Below, piece after piece: positions 8,418 to 17,242 of a DNA stretch of 64,000 bases. The translations under genes and the position numbers were made by a program. The notes under the pieces were generated by a model. The model saw only the letters and a list, made by a program, of their open reading frames with translations, was not told where the DNA came from and searched no databases. The DNA is taken from the NCBI RefSeq assembly GCF_047973035.1, contig NZ_JBKEBF010000011.1, positions 41,068 through 105,067 on the forward strand, written 5' to 3'. Source of the DNA: Oleidesulfovibrio sp047973035 (GTDB lineage: Bacteria > Desulfobacterota > Desulfovibrionia > Desulfovibrionales > Desulfovibrionaceae). Numbering within the stretch: the stretch's first letter is position 1; each line of letters starts with the position of its first letter.

Positions 8418-9284
8418 ATGGCTGCTATCACTGCCGCAATGGTTAAGGAACTGCGTGAGAAAACCTCCGCAGGCATGATGGACTGCAAGAAAGCCCTGCA
8501 GGAATGCGATGGCGACCTCAACAACGCCGTTGACTGGCTGCGCCAGAAAGGCCTTTCTAAAGCAGCCAAAAAAGCAGGACGCGCCACCTCTGAAGGTCTT
8601 GTAGGTTGCTACGTGTCTGAAGACGGCAAGCTTGCCGGCCTTGCAGAACTCAAGTGCGAAACTGACTTTGTTTCCCGTAATGAAAAGTTCATTGCTCTGT
8701 CCGCCGATCTTGCCAAGCAGGTGGCTACCACCGGTTCGCTTGACGAAGCCGCACAGGCCAGCGTTAACGACATCATTGCAACACTTGGCGAAAACATGGC
8801 CGCCGGCCGTACCGCTCAGATGGCTGTTGCCGGAACCGGCGCTATCGGAAGTTATGTTCACTCCAACGGCAAAATCGCCGTTCTCGTAAACATGACTTTT
8901 GAAAAGGCCGAAACCGCCGCCAACGAAGTTTTCCAGGAATGCGCGAAGAACATCGCCATGCAGATTGCAGCAAGCAACCCCGCTGCTCTCAGCCCTGAAA
9001 AGATCGACGCCGAAGTCATCGAGCGCGAGCGCGGTGTATACCGCCAGAAAGCACTCGACGAAGGCAAGCCCGAAAACATCGTCGAAAAGATTGTCGACGG
9101 CGCCATCAAGAAGTTCTACAAAGAAGCTTGTCTGCTTGAGCAGGCATACATCCGTGATGACAAGATGAGCATCAACGACCTGCTTACCCAGACCGGTAAA
9201 GCAGTTGGCGATTCCATCAGCATCACCGACTTTGTACGCTTCCAGCTTGGCGAAGATGCTGCCGCGGAATCCGAGGAAGCATAA
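8418..9284 (+). CDS. tsf: Translation elongation factor Ts
   Basis: EF-Ts, the nucleotide exchange factor for EF-Tu (288 residues). The N-terminal UBA-like domain has VKELREKTSAGMMDCKKAL, and the core carries the conserved ELKCETDFVSRN near residue 80. A Shine-Dalgarno AGGAG lies at 8403-8407. It is co-transcribed with rpsB and followed by a strong terminator. Confidence 0.97.
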   Translation: MAAITAAMVKELREKTSAGMMDCKKALQECDGDLNNAVDWLRQKGLSKAAKKAGRATSEGLVGCYVSEDGKLAGLAELKCETDFVSRNEKFIALSADLAKQVATTGSLDEAAQASVNDIIATLGENMAAGRTAQMAVAGTGAIGSYVHSNGKIAVLVNMTFEKAETAANEVFQECAKNIAMQIAASNPAALSPEKIDAEVIERERGVYRQKALDEGKPENIVEKIVDGAIKKFYKEACLLEQAYIRDDKMSINDLLTQTGKAVGDSISITDFVRFQLGEDAAAESEEA

Positions 9285-9307
9285 CAACAAGCTATCCGAT
9301 AAAAAAT

Positions 9308-9333
9308 GGGGGCAACTTTGCCCCCTTTTTTTT
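9308..9333 (+). terminator. Terminator after tsf
   Basis: GGGGGCAA and TTGCCCCC pair as an 8-bp stem around a very short loop, followed by eight T residues. It separates rpsB-tsf from the next genes, so the latter need their own promoter. Confidence 0.9.
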
Positions 9334-9447
9334 GATACAGGCGATACCCTGCGTGCTGCCTGCCCCGCTGCACTGCTTGAAAGCAACGCCCCGGCGCTGA
9401 CAACCCACAACACGCACTCACCCACAACGTAACGGAGCCCGCACACA

Positions 9448-10608
9448 ATGCGTGAGTCCTTTCTGGTTTTCGGACAACCTCTTATCGAACAGGACGAAAT
9501 AGACGAAGTCGTAGGCTGCATGGAAAGGGCATGGATCGGTACCGGCCCCAAAGTACATCAGTTCGAACGCGACTTTGCCGCATACAAAGGGGTAGCACAT
9601 GCAGCAGCAGTCAACTCCTGCACCGCTGCTTTGCACCTTGCCTGCTTAACTCTGGACCTGAAGCCCGGTGATGAAGTCATTACTACTGCAATGACATTCT
9701 GCGCTTCGGTTAACGCCATTATCCATGCAGGCGGCACCCCTGTGCTTGCTGACGTTTCACCAGAAACGCTCAATATTTCCGCTGAAACAATCCGTCCTCA
9801 TGTCAGTCCCCGCACCAGAGCAATCATGGTAGTGCACTACGCAGGACGTACATGTGACATGGCCCCCATCATGGCTCTGGCTGAAGAACACGGCCTGAAA
9901 GTCATCGAAGACTGCGCCCACGCCATCGAAACCGAATACCACGGACAGAAGGCTGGCATTATCGGCCATATCGGATGCTTCAGCTTTTATGCCACCAAAA
10001 ACATCGTCACCGGTGAAGGCGGCATGATTGTATCCAATGATAAAGCTGCCATCGACCGCTGCAAAATAATGGCGCTGCACGGCATGAGTGCGGACGCCTG
10101 GGCCAGATTCAGCGATGCGGGCTACAAGCACTATCAGGTTGTGGATCACGGATTCAAATACAACATGATGGACCTGCAGGCTGCCATGGGCATCCACCAG
10201 CTGACCCGCGTGGAACAATACTGGCTGCGCAGAAAAGAAATCTGGCAACGCTATAATGAAGGTCTTGCCGGTACCGGCATCGGCCTGCCCGCCGCTGACG
10301 AAGCAGGCACCCGTCATGCCTACCACCTGTACACCATACGTGTGGCACAGGAATGCTGCGGCGTGGAACGCGACGCCATGCTGGAAGCCCTGCGGGCACA
10401 TAACATAGGCGTAGGTGTGCACTATCTTGCCATCCCTGAGCACCCTTACTATCAGAACCGGTTCGGCTGGAAGCCGGAAGATACTCCGATTGCAGTGGCT
10501 TATGGCCGCGAAACGGTCAGCCTGCCGCTTTCTCCGAAACTGTCGGACAGCGACGTTGATGATGTCATCGAGGCAATCCGCTCAATCTGCTCGGAATGCA
10601 CCCGATGA
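9448..10608 (+). CDS. DegT/DnrJ/EryC1/StrS family sugar aminotransferase
   Basis: A PLP enzyme of 386 residues in the family that aminates nucleotide-bound keto-sugars (ArnB, PseC and WecE types). The PLP lysine lies in SFYATKNIVTGEGGMIV near residue 184. EDCAHAIE, the cofactor-binding acid region, comes earlier, and the N-terminal FGQPLIEQDEIDEVV is the common opening of the family. It overlaps the following glycosyltransferase by four bases (ATGA), so the two probably serve the same surface-glycan pathway, perhaps LPS or a glycoprotein. The exact sugar is unknown. Confidence 0.85.
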   Translation: MRESFLVFGQPLIEQDEIDEVVGCMERAWIGTGPKVHQFERDFAAYKGVAHAAAVNSCTAALHLACLTLDLKPGDEVITTAMTFCASVNAIIHAGGTPVLADVSPETLNISAETIRPHVSPRTRAIMVVHYAGRTCDMAPIMALAEEHGLKVIEDCAHAIETEYHGQKAGIIGHIGCFSFYATKNIVTGEGGMIVSNDKAAIDRCKIMALHGMSADAWARFSDAGYKHYQVVDHGFKYNMMDLQAAMGIHQLTRVEQYWLRRKEIWQRYNEGLAGTGIGLPAADEAGTRHAYHLYTIRVAQECCGVERDAMLEALRAHNIGVGVHYLAIPEHPYYQNRFGWKPEDTPIAVAYGRETVSLPLSPKLSDSDVDDVIEAIRSICSECTR

Positions 10609-11375
10609 AATCCGGCATAACAGGTCTGGTACTTACGTATAACGGCGAGCGGCTGCTGGACAAATGTCTGGCGTCGCTCGCATTTTGCGACAGGGTTCTG
10701 GTCGTTGATTCATTCTCATCGGATAGTACTGTAGCCATTGCCGCAAAGTACGGTGCTGACATACTGCAGAATGCGTGGAAAGGGCCTGCCGCCCAGTTTA
10801 TCTATGCCTTTAAGCAGATAAACACGGAATGGGTTGTCAGCCTTGATCAGGATGAAATCTGCACCGACGAACTGCGGGATGCTATTCTGAAGGCCACAGC
10901 TGCCGCCCCTGCGGAACAGGCCGGTTTTTACACCCGCCGCCGCAACTGGTATTATGACCGGTTCATGAAACACTCCGGCTGGTACCCTGACAGACTGCTG
11001 CGCGTCTTCCGCCCTGAGTTGATGAAGGTGGAAGTCAGCGGAGCCCATTATTCTTTTCATCCACAGGGGCCTACGCAAAATATCGAAGCTGATATTTTGC
11101 ACTACCCGTATGAAAGTTTTTCCCAGCATCTGGACAAAATCAACTCCTATGCGCAGCAAGGAGCAGAAGACTTGCGGCGCAAAGGCACAAAAGGTGGTAT
11201 ACTTGCGGGCATGGGCCACGGCTTTGCCCGTTTTATGAAGCTGTACCTTTTCCAGAAAGGTTTTCTGGACGGGCGTGCAGGTTTTATTAATGCAACGCAT
11301 GGCGCATTTTACGCCTACCTCAAATACTTACGTGTAGAGGAAGGCAACTGGGGCGCGCCATACGATAAGCGATAA
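10605..11375 (+). CDS. Glycosyltransferase family 2 (WaaE/KdtX-like)
   Basis: A cytoplasmic GT-A fold glycosyltransferase of 256 residues. It opens with GLVLTYNGERLLDKCL, then VLVVDSFSSDST and the metal-binding acidic motif VSLDQDEIC near residue 85, followed by RRNWYYDRFMKHSGWYPD. This arrangement is seen in LPS-core glycosyltransferases of the WaaE group. I chose ATG 10605, which overlaps the stop of the aminotransferase gene (ATGA); an ATG nine bases upstream is an alternative. It pairs functionally with the DegT aminotransferase before it. Confidence 0.85.
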   Translation: MKSGITGLVLTYNGERLLDKCLASLAFCDRVLVVDSFSSDSTVAIAAKYGADILQNAWKGPAAQFIYAFKQINTEWVVSLDQDEICTDELRDAILKATAAAPAEQAGFYTRRRNWYYDRFMKHSGWYPDRLLRVFRPELMKVEVSGAHYSFHPQGPTQNIEADILHYPYESFSQHLDKINSYAQQGAEDLRRKGTKGGILAGMGHGFARFMKLYLFQKGFLDGRAGFINATHGAFYAYLKYLRVEEGNWGAPYDKR

Positions 11376-11389
11376 AACAGAATAAAACA

Positions 11390-11407
11390 CCGGCCGATAA
11401 CGGCCGG
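11390..11407 (+). other. GC-rich hairpin between the glycosyltransferase gene and pyrH
   Basis: CCGGCCG ATAA CGGCCGG is a perfect 7-bp stem with a 4-base loop. No T-run follows, so it is not a classic terminator. It lies about 30 bases before the pyrH start and could be a processing or stabilising element. Confidence 0.5.
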
Positions 11408-11437
11408 CGAAGCTAAACAAGATTGAGGAAAGACACA

Positions 11438-12154
11438 ATGAGCGGACTTAAGTATAAACGCGCGCTGATCAAGCTGAGCGGCGAAGCGCTGGCCGGAGAC
11501 AAAAAGTTCGGTATTGACCCTGAAACTGTTTCGAATATATGTCGGGAAATCGCCGAAGTACTGGAGATGGGGCTGCAGGTCTCTCTGGTTATCGGCGGCG
11601 GCAACATTTTCCGCGGGCTTTCCTCATCCGCCAAGGGCATGGACAGGTCGTCTGCTGACTACATGGGCATGCTGGCAACAGTACTCAACGCCGTTGCAGT
11701 ACAGGACGCACTGGAAAAGCTGGGCCACGCCACACGCGTGCTTTCAGCCATTACCATGCAGGAAGTGTGTGAACCTTACGTCCGCCGCCGTGCAGAGCGT
11801 CACCTGGAAAAAGGTCGCGTGGTCATCTGCGCTGCCGGAACCGGCAACCCCTACTTTACTACCGATACCGCCGCAGCTTTGCGCGGTATGGAACTGAAGT
11901 GCGATGTCATCATCAAGGCAACCAAGGTTGACGGCGTATACGACAAAGACCCCATGCAGCATGATGATGCGGTAATGTACCGTAACCTCAGCTACATTGA
12001 CGTACTGCAGAAGAAACTGCGCGTCATGGACTCTACCGCCATCAGCCTTTGCATGGAAAATAACGTGCCTATCATCGTCTGCAACATGTACAAAGGCGGC
12101 ATCAAGCGTGCCGTCATGGGCGAAGATGTGGGAACCATAGTACAAGGAGGCTAA
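11438..12154 (+). CDS. pyrH: UMP kinase
   Basis: Hexameric bacterial UMP kinase (238 residues) of the amino-acid kinase fold, making UDP from UMP. Seen are ALIKLSGEAL near residue 9, VIGGGNIFRG near 56, the FTTDTAAALR block near 142 and the ATKVDGVYDKDP loop. The ATG at 11438 with GAGGAAAG upstream is preferred over a TTG 15 bases earlier. It begins the pyrH-frr-uppS-cdsA series, with six bases to frr. Confidence 0.96.
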   Translation: MSGLKYKRALIKLSGEALAGDKKFGIDPETVSNICREIAEVLEMGLQVSLVIGGGNIFRGLSSSAKGMDRSSADYMGMLATVLNAVAVQDALEKLGHATRVLSAITMQEVCEPYVRRRAERHLEKGRVVICAAGTGNPYFTTDTAAALRGMELKCDVIIKATKVDGVYDKDPMQHDDAVMYRNLSYIDVLQKKLRVMDSTAISLCMENNVPIIVCNMYKGGIKRAVMGEDVGTIVQGG

Positions 12155-12159
12155 CTTTC

Positions 12160-12714
12160 ATGGATACTATCCTGCTCGATGCTGAAGAACGTATGGAAAA
12201 AGCCATTGCCGCTCTCGACCGCGAATTCGGCCGGCTGCGCACCGGACGTGCCTCAACCTCGCTCGTCGATTCCATCAAAGTTGACTACTACGGGACACCT
12301 ACTCCCATTAACCAGCTGGCATCCGTGGCTGTACCCGACAGCCGCACTCTGACCATTCAGCCCTGGGACCGCGGCGCTTTTAACCTTGTGGAAAAAGCCA
12401 TCATGCAGTCCGATCTGGGCCTGACTCCGGTTAACGATGGCAAAATTATCCGCATCTCTATACCGCCCCTCACAGAAGAGCGTCGTAAAGAACTGGTAAA
12501 GCTTGCTAAAAAATACACCGAAGATGCCAAAGTTGCTGTGCGTAACATCCGCCGCGATGCCAACGAACAGATAAAGAAACTGGAAAAAGATAAAGAAATT
12601 ACCGAAGATGATCTGAAGCACGGTCAGGACGAAGTGCAAAAGCTGACTGACAGCTACGTAGCCAAATCCGACAAGGTGCTGGCTACTAAAGAAAAAGAAA
12701 TCATGGAAGTATAG
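12160..12714 (+). CDS. frr: Ribosome recycling factor
   Basis: RRF of normal length (184 residues). The three-helix-bundle sequence begins ERMEKAIAALDREFGRLRTGRAS, and the later RKELVKLAKKYTEDAKVAVRNIRRDAN is typical. With EF-G it splits post-termination ribosomes. AAGGAGG lies at the end of pyrH, indicating co-transcription; a terminator follows. Confidence 0.97.
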   Translation: MDTILLDAEERMEKAIAALDREFGRLRTGRASTSLVDSIKVDYYGTPTPINQLASVAVPDSRTLTIQPWDRGAFNLVEKAIMQSDLGLTPVNDGKIIRISIPPLTEERRKELVKLAKKYTEDAKVAVRNIRRDANEQIKKLEKDKEITEDDLKHGQDEVQKLTDSYVAKSDKVLATKEKEIMEV

Positions 12715-12765
12715 CTGCAACTTCCGGTCGGCTACAACCGTCCGTAAAATGCACTGACAGATAGC

Positions 12766-12798
12766 AAACGCCGCCGGAGGCATTTCCGGCGGCGTTTT
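12766..12798 (+). terminator. Terminator after frr
   Basis: ACGCCGCCGGA (12768-12778) pairs perfectly with TCCGGCGGCGT (12785-12795) around a 6-base loop, followed by TTTT. It may act as an attenuator, since uppS follows in the same direction. Confidence 0.85.
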
Positions 12799-12908
12799 GC
12801 TTGACTCTGTCAGACAGATAGCTGCCACCCTTGACCCTTTACAGTTATAGGGGTACAAGATACTGTTTTCACTACAACAACTACTACAACAATTTCAAGG
12901 AGTTACCC

Positions 12909-13640
12909 TTGACCCAACATAAGCAAGGCCCCGAGGAGGGTCTGCCACAGCACATCGCCATCATCATGGACGGCAACGGCAGATGGGCCACTGCAAGGGG
13001 GCTTTCGCGCAGCGAAGGGCATAAAGCCGGAAGCCGCGCGGTTCGGACCATAGTCACCCGCTGCAGAGAGCTGGGAGTAACACACCTTACTCTCTACGCT
13101 TTTTCGCAGGAAAACTGGGGGCGCCCCAAAACGGAAATCGGCTTTCTGTTTGACCTGCTGGTATCTTTTCTGCGTGATGAACTACCGGCAATGGAGCGGG
13201 AAAATATCAGGCTTTCCGTTTTCGGAGACATAAGCGCCTTGCCTCTTACTTCACGTAAAGCTCTGGAACATGCTATGTCGCGCACGGCAAACAACAGTGC
13301 TCTGCACCTTAACTTGGCGCTTAACTACTCGGGCCGCGCCGATATTGTACAGGCTTGCAGAAAACTTGCCGCAGCAGACACCAAGCCGGAAGATATCACC
13401 GAGCAGACAATCAGTGACAATCTGTGGACGGCAGGTCACCCTGATCCTGATCTGGTTATCCGTACCAGTGGAGAAATCAGGCTTTCTAATTTTCTGTTGT
13501 ACCAGAGCGCCTACAGCGAATTCTATTTTACCGATATCCAATGGCCCGATTTCGGCAGCGAGGAACTGGACGCAGCATTGGCGACCTTCCGCTCCCGTAG
13601 CAGACGCTTCGGCCGTACCGAGGAGCAAAAAGGCTCATGA
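12909..13640 (+). CDS. uppS: Undecaprenyl diphosphate synthase
   Basis: Cis-prenyltransferase of 243 residues that makes the C55 lipid carrier for cell-wall and O-antigen synthesis. IAIIMDGNGRWA carries the catalytic Asp, HKAGSRAVR follows, and the C-terminal RTSGEIRLSNFLLYQSAYSE and WPDF motifs are present. The start is a TTG at 12909 with AAGGAG at 12897-12902. Reading further upstream gives a Tyr/Asn-rich stretch that is not part of the family. It overlaps cdsA by four bases (ATGA). Confidence 0.95.
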   Translation: MTQHKQGPEEGLPQHIAIIMDGNGRWATARGLSRSEGHKAGSRAVRTIVTRCRELGVTHLTLYAFSQENWGRPKTEIGFLFDLLVSFLRDELPAMERENIRLSVFGDISALPLTSRKALEHAMSRTANNSALHLNLALNYSGRADIVQACRKLAAADTKPEDITEQTISDNLWTAGHPDPDLVIRTSGEIRLSNFLLYQSAYSEFYFTDIQWPDFGSEELDAALATFRSRSRRFGRTEEQKGS

Positions 13641-14446
13641 TCAGCTCTCACCACAAACGTATTTTAACTTCACTCCTTCTGCTTCCTGTTCTTGCCGGCG
13701 GGCTTTTTATGGGGGGGTGGTTCCTTTTTGCGCTGATTCTTGCTGCCAGCACGTTAGGTATGCGTGAATTTTACGGTATGTTCTGGGAACGCGGCACCCG
13801 CCAGTCATTCAAGCTGCTGGGCTATGCAGCTGGTGCGGCCTTGCTGCTGGCTGCCATGTATAACTCGTACGGCTGGATGCTCGGCATCCTTGTAGGAACA
13901 TTCTGGGTGGGTTCACTAACCTTTCTTGGCAGCTATGGCCGTGGTAAGGACAATGCCTGCTTCCGCGAAACACAGATTCTGGTTCTGGGTGTTATGTACC
14001 TGCCGCTTACTCTGCATTTCGCGCTGGGTATGCACCCTGAAGAATTGCTTCTGGTTCTGGGCGCAGCGTTCGCGTCAGACACCGGCGGTTACTATGCCGG
14101 AACACTGTGCGGCAAAAGGCGTATATGGCCCCGCGTCAGCCCGAAAAAAAGCTGGGAAGGAAGCATCGGCGGGTTTATACTGTGTGCTGCAATCTGTATG
14201 CTGGCAGGCGTTACGTTCGGCAACCCCGAAACGACCATCTGGGCTTGGCTTCTGCTTGCCCTTCTGCTTAACGTGGCTTCGCAGATGGGGGACTTCTTTG
14301 AATCAGCCCTCAAGCGCACGCAAGGCGTCAAAGACTCCGGCAGCGCCCTGCCCGGTCACGGCGGCCTGCTGGACCGCATAGACAGCCTGTTGCTGGTGTT
14401 GCCTGTTTATGCGGCAGCACGCTGTGTTGTTCCGTTTTTCCTGTAA
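13637..14446 (+). CDS. cdsA: Phosphatidate cytidylyltransferase
   Basis: Integral membrane enzyme (269 residues) that makes CDP-diacylglycerol, the branch point of phospholipid synthesis. There are several hydrophobic segments. The C-terminal CDS signature is clear: SALKRTQGVKDSGSALPGHG followed by GLLDRIDSLL. It overlaps the end of uppS by four bases, so the two are translationally coupled. The usual next gene, dxr, is displaced by one inserted gene. Confidence 0.95.
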   Translation: MISSHHKRILTSLLLLPVLAGGLFMGGWFLFALILAASTLGMREFYGMFWERGTRQSFKLLGYAAGAALLLAAMYNSYGWMLGILVGTFWVGSLTFLGSYGRGKDNACFRETQILVLGVMYLPLTLHFALGMHPEELLLVLGAAFASDTGGYYAGTLCGKRRIWPRVSPKKSWEGSIGGFILCAAICMLAGVTFGNPETTIWAWLLLALLLNVASQMGDFFESALKRTQGVKDSGSALPGHGGLLDRIDSLLLVLPVYAAARCVVPFFL

Positions 14447-14476
14447 CGCGTCGCCTCCACGCAAGGACACCTTTTC

Positions 14477-15952
14477 ATGACCCATAACGGATTCGAGACG
14501 CTTGATCTCGACAATCTTGAACGACACCTTCAAAGCGCGGCAAAACTTATCGCCAGACGTATCAGCAACATCACATCCGATCCTGTCAAAAAAGATGTGA
14601 CGTTCGAAGAACTTGCTTCAATTATTCCGTCAGACTTTCCGACAGAAGGCCTGGGACCGCAAGCCGTTATCAACGAAGTGGCACAGCATATCGAACCTTA
14701 TTCCACCAAAATCGGCCATCCGCGGTTTCTGGCATGGATAACCACAAGCCCCGGACCGGCAGGCACTCTGGGGGATATGCTCTGCACAGGGCTTAATCAG
14801 GCTCCGCTAACCTTCAAAGGCGGCCCTGCAGCCACCGTACTGGAAGAAATCGTCCTAAGCTGGTTTGCCGGGATGTTCGGTTTGCCACAGGGGTATGGCG
14901 GTACCATTGTCAGCGGCGGAACCATGGCCAACCTGATGGGGCTTACCGTGGCCCGACGAGCCCATGCACCAGAAGTACGCCAGAAAGGTATGCAAGGGCT
15001 GGACAGGCCGCTGGTGATGTATGTATCTGATCAGGGGCACATGTCCGTCTCGCGTTCTGCCGTACTACTGGGGATAGGCGAGGACAATGTCCGTGCCATT
15101 CCCAGCGACGAGCATTTCCGTATGCAGCCCGATGCGCTGGAAAAAGCCATCAGGCTGGATCGGGATGCGGGCCTGCAGCCTTTCTGCGTTGTCGCGCAGG
15201 CAGGCAGTGTCACTACGGGAGCAGTCGATCCCATGCATGCTATCGCCGACATCTGCCAGCGCGAAAAACTGTGGCTACATGTCGATGCAGCTTATGGCGG
15301 CGCCGCAATGCTGGCTGATGAACTGAAGGGGAAACTCAGCGGTATCGAACGCGCCGACTCCATCTGCGTTGACCCGCACAAATGGTTTTTTGTTCCTCTG
15401 GAGTGTGGCATCACACTTTTTCGTAACAGAGAACAGCAGCTGGACACATTTCGGGCCAAAGCATCATACCTTGGCGAAGAAAATCCGCACGATCTGAAAA
15501 ATACAACGTTTATCCTTTCGCGTGCCAACCGTGCGCTGAAGGTATGGTTTGCCTTTCGTACATACGGCAAAGCACGCCTTGCGCGTATCATACTTCGAAA
15601 TGCCCGACTTGCAGCAACATTGTATGATATGATGCAGCAACATGCAGACTGGCAGCCCATAGCACCGGTTGAGCTTTCCATAGTCTGCGGGCGTTATACT
15701 CCCCGAAAAGCCTGTGAAGCAGGCTGGAGTGAACAGCAGATAGATGCCCTGCAACTGGCCATGCTGGAAGAGCTGGAACGAAGCGGCGCCGCGCTGCTCA
15801 CCCCCGCCTCCGCCGGAGGCAAGATCGGCATCCGCGTATGCGTGGCGAACCACCGCACCACACCGGAAGACCTGCAACTTCTTTTCAACACATTGACTGC
15901 CATCGGCACCCGTCTTGTCGAATCGCAGATTTTCGCAACCGTAAAGGACTAG
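14477..15952 (+). CDS. Group II pyridoxal-phosphate-dependent decarboxylase
   Basis: A 491-residue enzyme of the aromatic-amino-acid/glutamate decarboxylase superfamily. Seen in order: GHPRFLAWITTSPGPAG for substrate-pocket shaping, GGTIVSGGTMANLMGL for the phosphate cup, HVDAAYGGAAML with the Asp that binds the PLP ring nitrogen, and VDPHKWFFVPLECG with the Schiff-base lysine. The substrate (tryptophan, tyrosine, glutamate, aspartate or 2,4-diaminobutyrate) cannot be read from sequence. It sits tightly between cdsA and dxr, an unexpected place for this family. Confidence 0.88.
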   Translation: MTHNGFETLDLDNLERHLQSAAKLIARRISNITSDPVKKDVTFEELASIIPSDFPTEGLGPQAVINEVAQHIEPYSTKIGHPRFLAWITTSPGPAGTLGDMLCTGLNQAPLTFKGGPAATVLEEIVLSWFAGMFGLPQGYGGTIVSGGTMANLMGLTVARRAHAPEVRQKGMQGLDRPLVMYVSDQGHMSVSRSAVLLGIGEDNVRAIPSDEHFRMQPDALEKAIRLDRDAGLQPFCVVAQAGSVTTGAVDPMHAIADICQREKLWLHVDAAYGGAAMLADELKGKLSGIERADSICVDPHKWFFVPLECGITLFRNREQQLDTFRAKASYLGEENPHDLKNTTFILSRANRALKVWFAFRTYGKARLARIILRNARLAATLYDMMQQHADWQPIAPVELSIVCGRYTPRKACEAGWSEQQIDALQLAMLEELERSGAALLTPASAGGKIGIRVCVANHRTTPEDLQLLFNTLTAIGTRLVESQIFATVKD

Positions 15953-15956
15953 CGGC

Positions 15957-17180
15957 ATGAATGGCTACATATCCCCCCTACCGGATGCCCCTTGGTGTGT
16001 CCGTTTTCCCCGCACGCTAGTTCTGCTGGGCAGCACCGGTTCCATAGGAACCAGTGCACTGAAAGTAATAGATAAGCAGCCGGAGATTTTTCGAATCGCG
16101 GCCTTGGCCGGTGCCCGCAATGTAACCTTGCTTGCCAGACAGGCAGCAACATACAAGCCAGCCCATCTGGCTGTGCTTGATGCGCAGGCCGCAGACCAGT
16201 TACGGCAGCTGCTGCCGGCCGGTTACACCCCTCAGATCCACATCGGGCAGGAAGGATATGAATTTCTGGCAACTCTGCCCGAAGCGGACTGTGTACTTTC
16301 CGCGCAGGTAGGAGCTGCAGGGCTGCGTGCCACTGTGGCAGCAGCAAAGGCCGGCAAAGTAATCGCCCTTGCCAACAAAGAGTCTCTGGTCCTTGCGGGT
16401 GATCTAATCCGCAGTATCTGCAAACGCACAGGCGCCAGTATTCTGCCCGTAGATTCTGAACATAACGCAATCTTTCAGGCAATGCAGGGGCACGATACCG
16501 CAGAGGTTCGTCGGATAATCCTCACAGCTTCGGGCGGGCCGTTCCGCGGCCGCGACAAGGCCTTTCTGCAGTCCGTTACACCGGAACAAGCGCTCAATCA
16601 CCCGAACTGGAGCATGGGTGCAAAAATTTCCATCGATTCCGCAACGCTGATGAACAAAGGGCTGGAGGTTATCGAAGCCTGTCACTTGTACGGCGAACCG
16701 CTGGAAAAGGTCGAGGTTGTCGTGCACCCGCAGTCCATCATCCACTCGCTGGTAGAATACAATGACGGTTCGCAGCTGGCCCACATGGGACCGCCGGACA
16801 TGCGCATTGCCATTGCCTACTGTATGGGGTGGCCCCGCGTGATGCATACGGGAGTAGCTCATCTGGACCTTTTATCAGTGGGCAGCTTGACCTTTGAATC
16901 GCCGGATATATCTCTATTCCCGTGCCTTGATCTTGCGCGGCAGGCATTTGCAGGCGGCAACGGTCTGCCCGTGGTGCTGAATGCAGCAAATGAGGTAGCA
17001 GTGGACCTGTTCCTGGACGGCAAAATAGCGTTTCTGGACATACCGGAGCTCATTCACAGCGCCATGCAAAACCACTGCAGCGCACGACACGACACGACCT
17101 ATGACTGCGTAGATTCAATTCTCGCACTGGATAATACTACACGGCGCACCACGGCCGAGCTTGCGGGCATCCGCGGCTAG
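15957..17180 (+). CDS. dxr: 1-deoxy-D-xylulose 5-phosphate reductoisomerase
   Basis: Second enzyme of the non-mevalonate isoprenoid pathway, forming 2-C-methylerythritol 4-phosphate with NADPH (407 residues). Motifs are LLGSTGSIGTSALKVID for NADPH, ALANKESLVLAG, LTASGGPFRGRD and SMGAKISIDSATLMNKGLE with the metal and substrate ligands. There is a short N-terminal extension of about 20 residues. AAAGGA precedes the ATG; only four bases separate it from the decarboxylase gene. Confidence 0.96.
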   Translation: MNGYISPLPDAPWCVRFPRTLVLLGSTGSIGTSALKVIDKQPEIFRIAALAGARNVTLLARQAATYKPAHLAVLDAQAADQLRQLLPAGYTPQIHIGQEGYEFLATLPEADCVLSAQVGAAGLRATVAAAKAGKVIALANKESLVLAGDLIRSICKRTGASILPVDSEHNAIFQAMQGHDTAEVRRIILTASGGPFRGRDKAFLQSVTPEQALNHPNWSMGAKISIDSATLMNKGLEVIEACHLYGEPLEKVEVVVHPQSIIHSLVEYNDGSQLAHMGPPDMRIAIAYCMGWPRVMHTGVAHLDLLSVGSLTFESPDISLFPCLDLARQAFAGGNGLPVVLNAANEVAVDLFLDGKIAFLDIPELIHSAMQNHCSARHDTTYDCVDSILALDNTTRRTTAELAGIRG

Positions 17181-17242
17181 GAGCGCATTTCAGGCAGTCT
17201 ATTTCAGGCTGCACCACTTCGGAACCCGCGCGGAATAACTCT

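Noticed and set aside
8403..9551. 382-codon minus-strand frame over tsf
   Set aside because: It overlaps tsf and the tsf terminator completely; composition is that of an antisense frame.
12831..12908. In-frame upstream extension of uppS
   Set aside because: It codes for a Tyr/Asn-rich stretch unlike the family, whereas TTG 12909 has a perfect AAGGAG six bases upstream.
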